A stretch of DNA of 8,164 nucleotides from JBOGUF01 sp050696075 (GTDB taxonomy: Bacteria; Chloroflexota; Chloroflexia; Thermomicrobiales; UBA6265). The translations under genes and the position numbers were made by a program. The notes under the pieces were generated by a model. The model saw only the letters and a program-made list of their open reading frames with translations. It was not told the origin of the DNA and made no database searches. This document shows positions 5,160 through 8,164 of this stretch, one piece after another. Every line of letters starts with the position of its first letter. Position 1 is the first letter of the stretch. The stretch spans positions 1 to 8,164 of the forward strand of contig JBOGUF010000132.1 in NCBI GenBank assembly GCA_050696075.1, written 5' to 3'.

Positions 5160-5385
5160 CGGGAGATGGGTCTATGTAATGAGCGGCGATCACCCGCCAG
5201 CCTGGGAGCGCCTCGACACGGTCCTGCCCTTCCGTCTGGAGAGCGAATTACGTAGGTCATCGCCCGACAATGGGTAATCCTCTCCATTGCCGTCGCGGGT
5301 GCGCGGGAGTACTTAATCACTAGCCTGGTCTTGGTCCGAGGCGGACCGGCGTGGAACGACGTGGACCGCGACGGAGGTGCTGGCG
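5160..5385. other. Divergent spacer between SMP-30-like and Cys-rich genes
   Basis: No convincing gene is seen here. TTGCCG (5287-5292) with TACTTAAT (5310-5317) is the only plausible promoter-like pair for the plus-strand gene, and it fits poorly. The GGAGG ribosome site of the Cys-rich gene lies at 5373-5377, 8 bases before its ATG. Confidence 0.35.
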
Positions 5386-8079
5386 ATGGATGGGCAACGC
5401 TTTGACGACCTGACGCGGTGGCTGGCGACCGGCGCCTCCCGCCGCGGCCTGCTGAAGGGGGCACTGGCCGGTCTGGTCGCCGGGGTGGCCGGCCAGGGCG
5501 CGCGGCGGGTCGCCGCCGCCGGCCAGGCGAACGGGACGCCGTGCTCCCGTTCCACCGACTGCGCCTCCTACCGTTGCGTCGACGGCGTCTGCTGCAATAG
5601 CGGCTGCACCGGCCAGTGCGAGGCGTGTAACCTGCCCGGCCTGGCTGGGGTCTGCTCCCCGGTGAGCGGTCAGCCGGTCGGTCATCGCACGGCGTGTCCC
5701 GGCACCGGGCCGTGTAAAGGGAGTTGCGACGGCGTCAAACGGAGTGCCTGCGCCGCCTTCCCCGGCGCCGAGACGAGTTGCGGCGCCTCGACCTGTTCCG
5801 GCGGTTGGCAGACGACGTATGCCTGCGCCGGGAACGGCGCCTGCGCGCCCAGGACCACCAGTTGTGGTCTCTATTTCTGCAACGCGAGCGGAACCGCCTG
5901 CCTGACCACGTGTAGCGGCAATGGCGATTGCGTCGGCGCGGCGCATTGCGCGGGCGGGATCTGCCAGGGCGACAAGCCGCTGGGCCAGGGCTGCGTGGGC
6001 GCCGACCAATGCCAAAGCGGCGTCTGCGTCGATGGCGTCTGCTGCAATACGGCGTGCAGCGGCGTCTGCCAGGCGTGCAACGTCCCCGGCAACCTCGGCT
6101 TCTGCACCGAGGAGGCGAATGGAACCACATGCCAAGGCGGAACCTGCTGCGACGGCAAGTGCGTCAACATCCAGACCAGTCTGCAGCACTGCGGCGGATG
6201 TAACCGTGCCTGCCGGCTTAGTCCAACCGCCGAGTCGTGCGAGATGAGCCCTATCTGCGTGGCGGGGAGTTGCAGCTTTACCCCCCAGCCGCAAGGGACA
6301 GTTTGTCGTCCGTCAGCCGGCGACTGTGATGTCGCGGAGGTCTGCAATGGCGAGTCGCTGACATGCCCGCCGAATGCGTTCCGGCCCAATACCTTCGAGT
6401 GCAGAGTGGCGGTCGGACCGTGTGATGTGGCCGAGTTCTGCACGGGAAGTTCGGCGGCTTGTCCGGCCGATGCGTTCCATCCGAATACTGTCGAATGCCG
6501 GGCGGCGAGCTGCACCGCCGGTGTGGCGACGCCGCGGGCGACCTGCCCGGGCAATGGCGCTGCCTGTCCGGCGGAGCAGACCCAGAACTGTGCGCCATAT
6601 GTGTGCGGTCCAACCGCGTGCCGCACCACCTGCACTGACGACACGCACTGCATCGCCAGCCACCACTGCGACAACGGGCAGTGCCTGCCGGATGTGGGGT
6701 TGGGCGAGGCATGCGATGAAGACAGCAACTGCCAGAACGGGGTCTGCGCCCAGGGAGTATGTTGCAACCGGGCGTGTGCGGCGCCCTGCAACGTCTGCTC
6801 GGCGGCGACGGGAGGGGTCTGCACCTCGGTGAGTTGCGCCATGCCGGGCGAGTGCGAGATCGGACCGGGCGCCTGCAACCCGCTGACCGCGGCCTGTGAA
6901 TATCCGGCGGCGGCGGGCGGGAGCGCCTGCGGCGGAGAGATCGGCGGGCGCATCTGTTGCGACCGCACCTGTTGCGATAGCGGCGAGACGTGCGTCGGCA
7001 ACACCTGTCAAGCCGCCTGCGTGGCCCTGGGGGCGACCTGCCAAGGTGAAGAGGAGTGCTGCCAGGACGGTCTCACCTTCTGCGAGGGCACCTGCTGTCA
7101 CGACCTCGACGAGACCTGCGTCTCCGACGCGCAGTGCTGTTCCGGGCGCTGTGGTGATGACGGTCAGTGCTGCTCACCGCCCGGGTCCAGCTGCGGCGAC
7201 GACGGCCAGTGCTGCCGGCGAGAGCTGGGAGTCTGTGATTTCAGTCCAAGCGGACGAATCTGCCGCTGCTCGTTGGTGGGGGAGCCATGCCGCACCTCGG
7301 GGGAGTGTTGCGGGTTGGAAAGCTGCGTCAACGGGGCGTGCCGAGCCGGCGCGTGTCTTTCCCCGCAGGCGTCGTGCCGTAGCGACTTCGACTGCTGCTT
7401 CAACGGGCCGACCATCTGCGAGGTTGATAATTTTCGCTGCTGCCGCGCCGCCGGCGGCGCCTGCGCCACGACCGGGGATTGCTGCGCCGGGTCCGGGACG
7501 TGCCAAGGCGGCCGCTGCTGTTTCGCGCAAGGGACGGCCTGCTCAAGCGACTCAATCTGTTGCCCTGGGATGACCTGCCGCGGCGGATCGTGCCAGTTCC
7601 CCTGCCCGCTGGGGGCCTTCCCCTGCGGGGCGACCTGCTGCGGCAACCGTCAGCATTGCGTCAACGGGACCTGCCAGTGCGTGGAGTTGGGGGGAACCTG
7701 CGACTCCGCCAACAACCTCTGTTGCCTCGACGAGGAAACCCACTGTCCGGAGTTCAATCCCTTCGGGAACCGCAACACCTGCTGCCGGCCCCAGGGCGGC
7801 CATTGCGGCTCCGCCGCCGACTGCTGCTTCGAAATTTATGAGAGCTCTCCGTTCACGCGCGACACCTGCGGTGACGACAACATCTGCGGCGGCGACGGCG
7901 CCTTATGCCAGACGGCCGCCGACTGCGTCGACGGCCGGTCCTGTATTGGTTTGTGCTTTGGTAAAGGTCTCGGATTTCACCTATGCTCCACCAACGCTCA
8001 ATGTCCGGAAGACGTCGACGGCAATGCGACCAGCTGCCGGCAGAAGCGGTGCGTCTATCCGAACGAGCTACCGGATTGA
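5386..8079 (+). CDS. Very Cys-rich modular Tat-exported protein (about 150 cysteines)
   Basis: 897 residues. The N-terminus is a twin-arginine signal: S18-R19-R20-G-L-L-K24, a hydrophobic stretch (about 25-36), more basic residues and a likely AAA cleavage site near 45. The rest is about 17% cysteine (about 150 by hand count), with no catalytic domain or membrane anchor recognised. Modules, in order: CVDGVCCN-type units like those of myxobacterial surface proteins begin near 64, 214 and 454 (the last reads CAQGVCCN), each followed by C-x-x-C-x-x-C and later a T/S-x-x-C pattern. Two tandem disintegrin-like units, CDVAE-x-C-x-G-(5)-C-P, occupy 314-339 and 346-371, 32 residues apart. From about 524 to the end, knottin/Dickkopf-like units (C-x(5,6)-CC-x(3,4)-C-x(3,5)-C-C) repeat irregularly. 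The ATG at 5386 has GGAGG 8 bases upstream; an in-frame GTG at 5377 overlaps that site and is rejected. Probably a secreted or cell-surface, disulfide-rich structural or binding protein. Function is unknown. Confidence 0.9.
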   Translation: MDGQRFDDLTRWLATGASRRGLLKGALAGLVAGVAGQGARRVAAAGQANGTPCSRSTDCASYRCVDGVCCNSGCTGQCEACNLPGLAGVCSPVSGQPVGHRTACPGTGPCKGSCDGVKRSACAAFPGAETSCGASTCSGGWQTTYACAGNGACAPRTTSCGLYFCNASGTACLTTCSGNGDCVGAAHCAGGICQGDKPLGQGCVGADQCQSGVCVDGVCCNTACSGVCQACNVPGNLGFCTEEANGTTCQGGTCCDGKCVNIQTSLQHCGGCNRACRLSPTAESCEMSPICVAGSCSFTPQPQGTVCRPSAGDCDVAEVCNGESLTCPPNAFRPNTFECRVAVGPCDVAEFCTGSSAACPADAFHPNTVECRAASCTAGVATPRATCPGNGAACPAEQTQNCAPYVCGPTACRTTCTDDTHCIASHHCDNGQCLPDVGLGEACDEDSNCQNGVCAQGVCCNRACAAPCNVCSAATGGVCTSVSCAMPGECEIGPGACNPLTAACEYPAAAGGSACGGEIGGRICCDRTCCDSGETCVGNTCQAACVALGATCQGEEECCQDGLTFCEGTCCHDLDETCVSDAQCCSGRCGDDGQCCSPPGSSCGDDGQCCRRELGVCDFSPSGRICRCSLVGEPCRTSGECCGLESCVNGACRAGACLSPQASCRSDFDCCFNGPTICEVDNFRCCRAAGGACATTGDCCAGSGTCQGGRCCFAQGTACSSDSICCPGMTCRGGSCQFPCPLGAFPCGATCCGNRQHCVNGTCQCVELGGTCDSANNLCCLDEETHCPEFNPFGNRNTCCRPQGGHCGSAADCCFEIYESSPFTRDTCGDDNICGGDGALCQTAADCVDGRSCIGLCFGKGLGFHLCSTNAQCPEDVDGNATSCRQKRCVYPNELPD

Positions 8080-8103
8080 CCGGCGCCGGGCGGTCGGCGC
8101 CGG
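8080..8103 (+). terminator. GC-rich hairpin immediately after the Cys-rich gene
   Basis: Perfect 8-base arms CCGGCGCC (8080-8087) and GGCGCCGG (8096-8103) around an 8-base loop start at the base after the TGA stop. There is no T-tract, so it is either an intrinsic terminator of the kind lacking a U-run or a stabilising 3' hairpin. Confidence 0.45.
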
Positions 8104-8138
8104 CGCGAACCTCAATCGAACCACTCCACACCTCGACC

Positions 8139-8164
8139 GACGGTGACGGCCGGCTGTCACCGTC
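8139..8164. terminator. Second strong hairpin at the right edge
   Basis: Perfect 9-base arms GACGGTGAC (8139-8147) and GTCACCGTC (8156-8164) enclose GGCCGGCT. A G-U pair extends the stem, leaving GCCGGC as loop. The window ends exactly at the arm, so a following T-tract cannot be checked. Probable transcription terminator for the Cys-rich gene, or a bidirectional one shared with the next gene. Confidence 0.5.

Noticed and set aside
4140..5255. Plus-strand open frame of 371 codons opposite the SMP-30-like gene
   Set aside because: The minus-strand frame has every SMP-30 site residue, a ribosome site and a promoter; the plus frame has none and begins inside the heptamer arrays.
5871..7004. Minus-strand open frame of 377 codons, and a further one at 5320-6294, inside the Cys-rich gene
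   Set aside because: Their compositions (Gln/His/Pro- and Ala-rich) simply mirror the Cys/Gly-rich codons of the plus-strand gene; they have no recognisable domain or ribosome site.
5386..8079. Venom-like toxin or conotoxin precursor
   Set aside because: The knottin-like spacing is shared by many harmless secreted bacterial and eukaryotic proteins; nothing in the sequence shows toxicity.

Overview
The window is high-GC bacterial chromosomal DNA. It looks like a member of the Chloroflexota, probably Thermomicrobia or a relative. This is an inference from style: a Tat leader of the MDGxRFDxLTR…SRRxLLK kind on a Cys-rich secreted protein, an atpZ-atpB-atpE-atpF order, and the high GC content. 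No rRNA or marker-gene comparison was possible.

Layout. (1) Positions 1-1942, minus strand: the promoter-proximal part of an F1Fo ATP synthase operon, reading right to left as atpZ-like gene, atpB (subunit a), atpE (subunit c) and the first 25 codons of atpF (subunit b), which runs off the left edge. Upstream of atpZ is a perfect CRP-type palindrome (TGTGA-N6-TCACA), placed about 63 bases ahead of the inferred transcription start. Between atpE and atpF is an inverted array of heptamers. At the expected atpF start codon the sequence reads AGG, not ATG. (2) Positions 2025-2995: a short XRE-family DNA-binding protein resembling HigA-type antitoxins (minus), divergent from a SnoaL-like/ester-cyclase-like protein (plus). 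(3) Positions 2906-4031: a CDF cation efflux transporter (minus), whose 3' end overlaps the SnoaL-like gene tail-to-tail by 90 bp. (4) Positions 4066-4200: a second set of heptamer arrays, with a different heptamer. (5) Positions 4206-5141: an SMP-30/gluconolactonase-like beta-propeller enzyme (minus) with an extended -10 promoter. (6) Positions 5386-8079: a plus-strand gene for an 897-residue Tat-exported protein with about 150 cysteines, followed by two strong GC-rich hairpins at the right edge.

The ATP synthase genes form one unit with a shared job in energy conversion. The remaining genes appear to be single transcription units with no obvious common pathway. The points most worth a second look are the CRP-like site on the ATP synthase promoter, the apparent start-codon change in atpF, the two families of inverted heptamer arrays, and the very large Cys-rich secreted protein, which joins myxobacterial-type, disintegrin-like and knottin-like modules.
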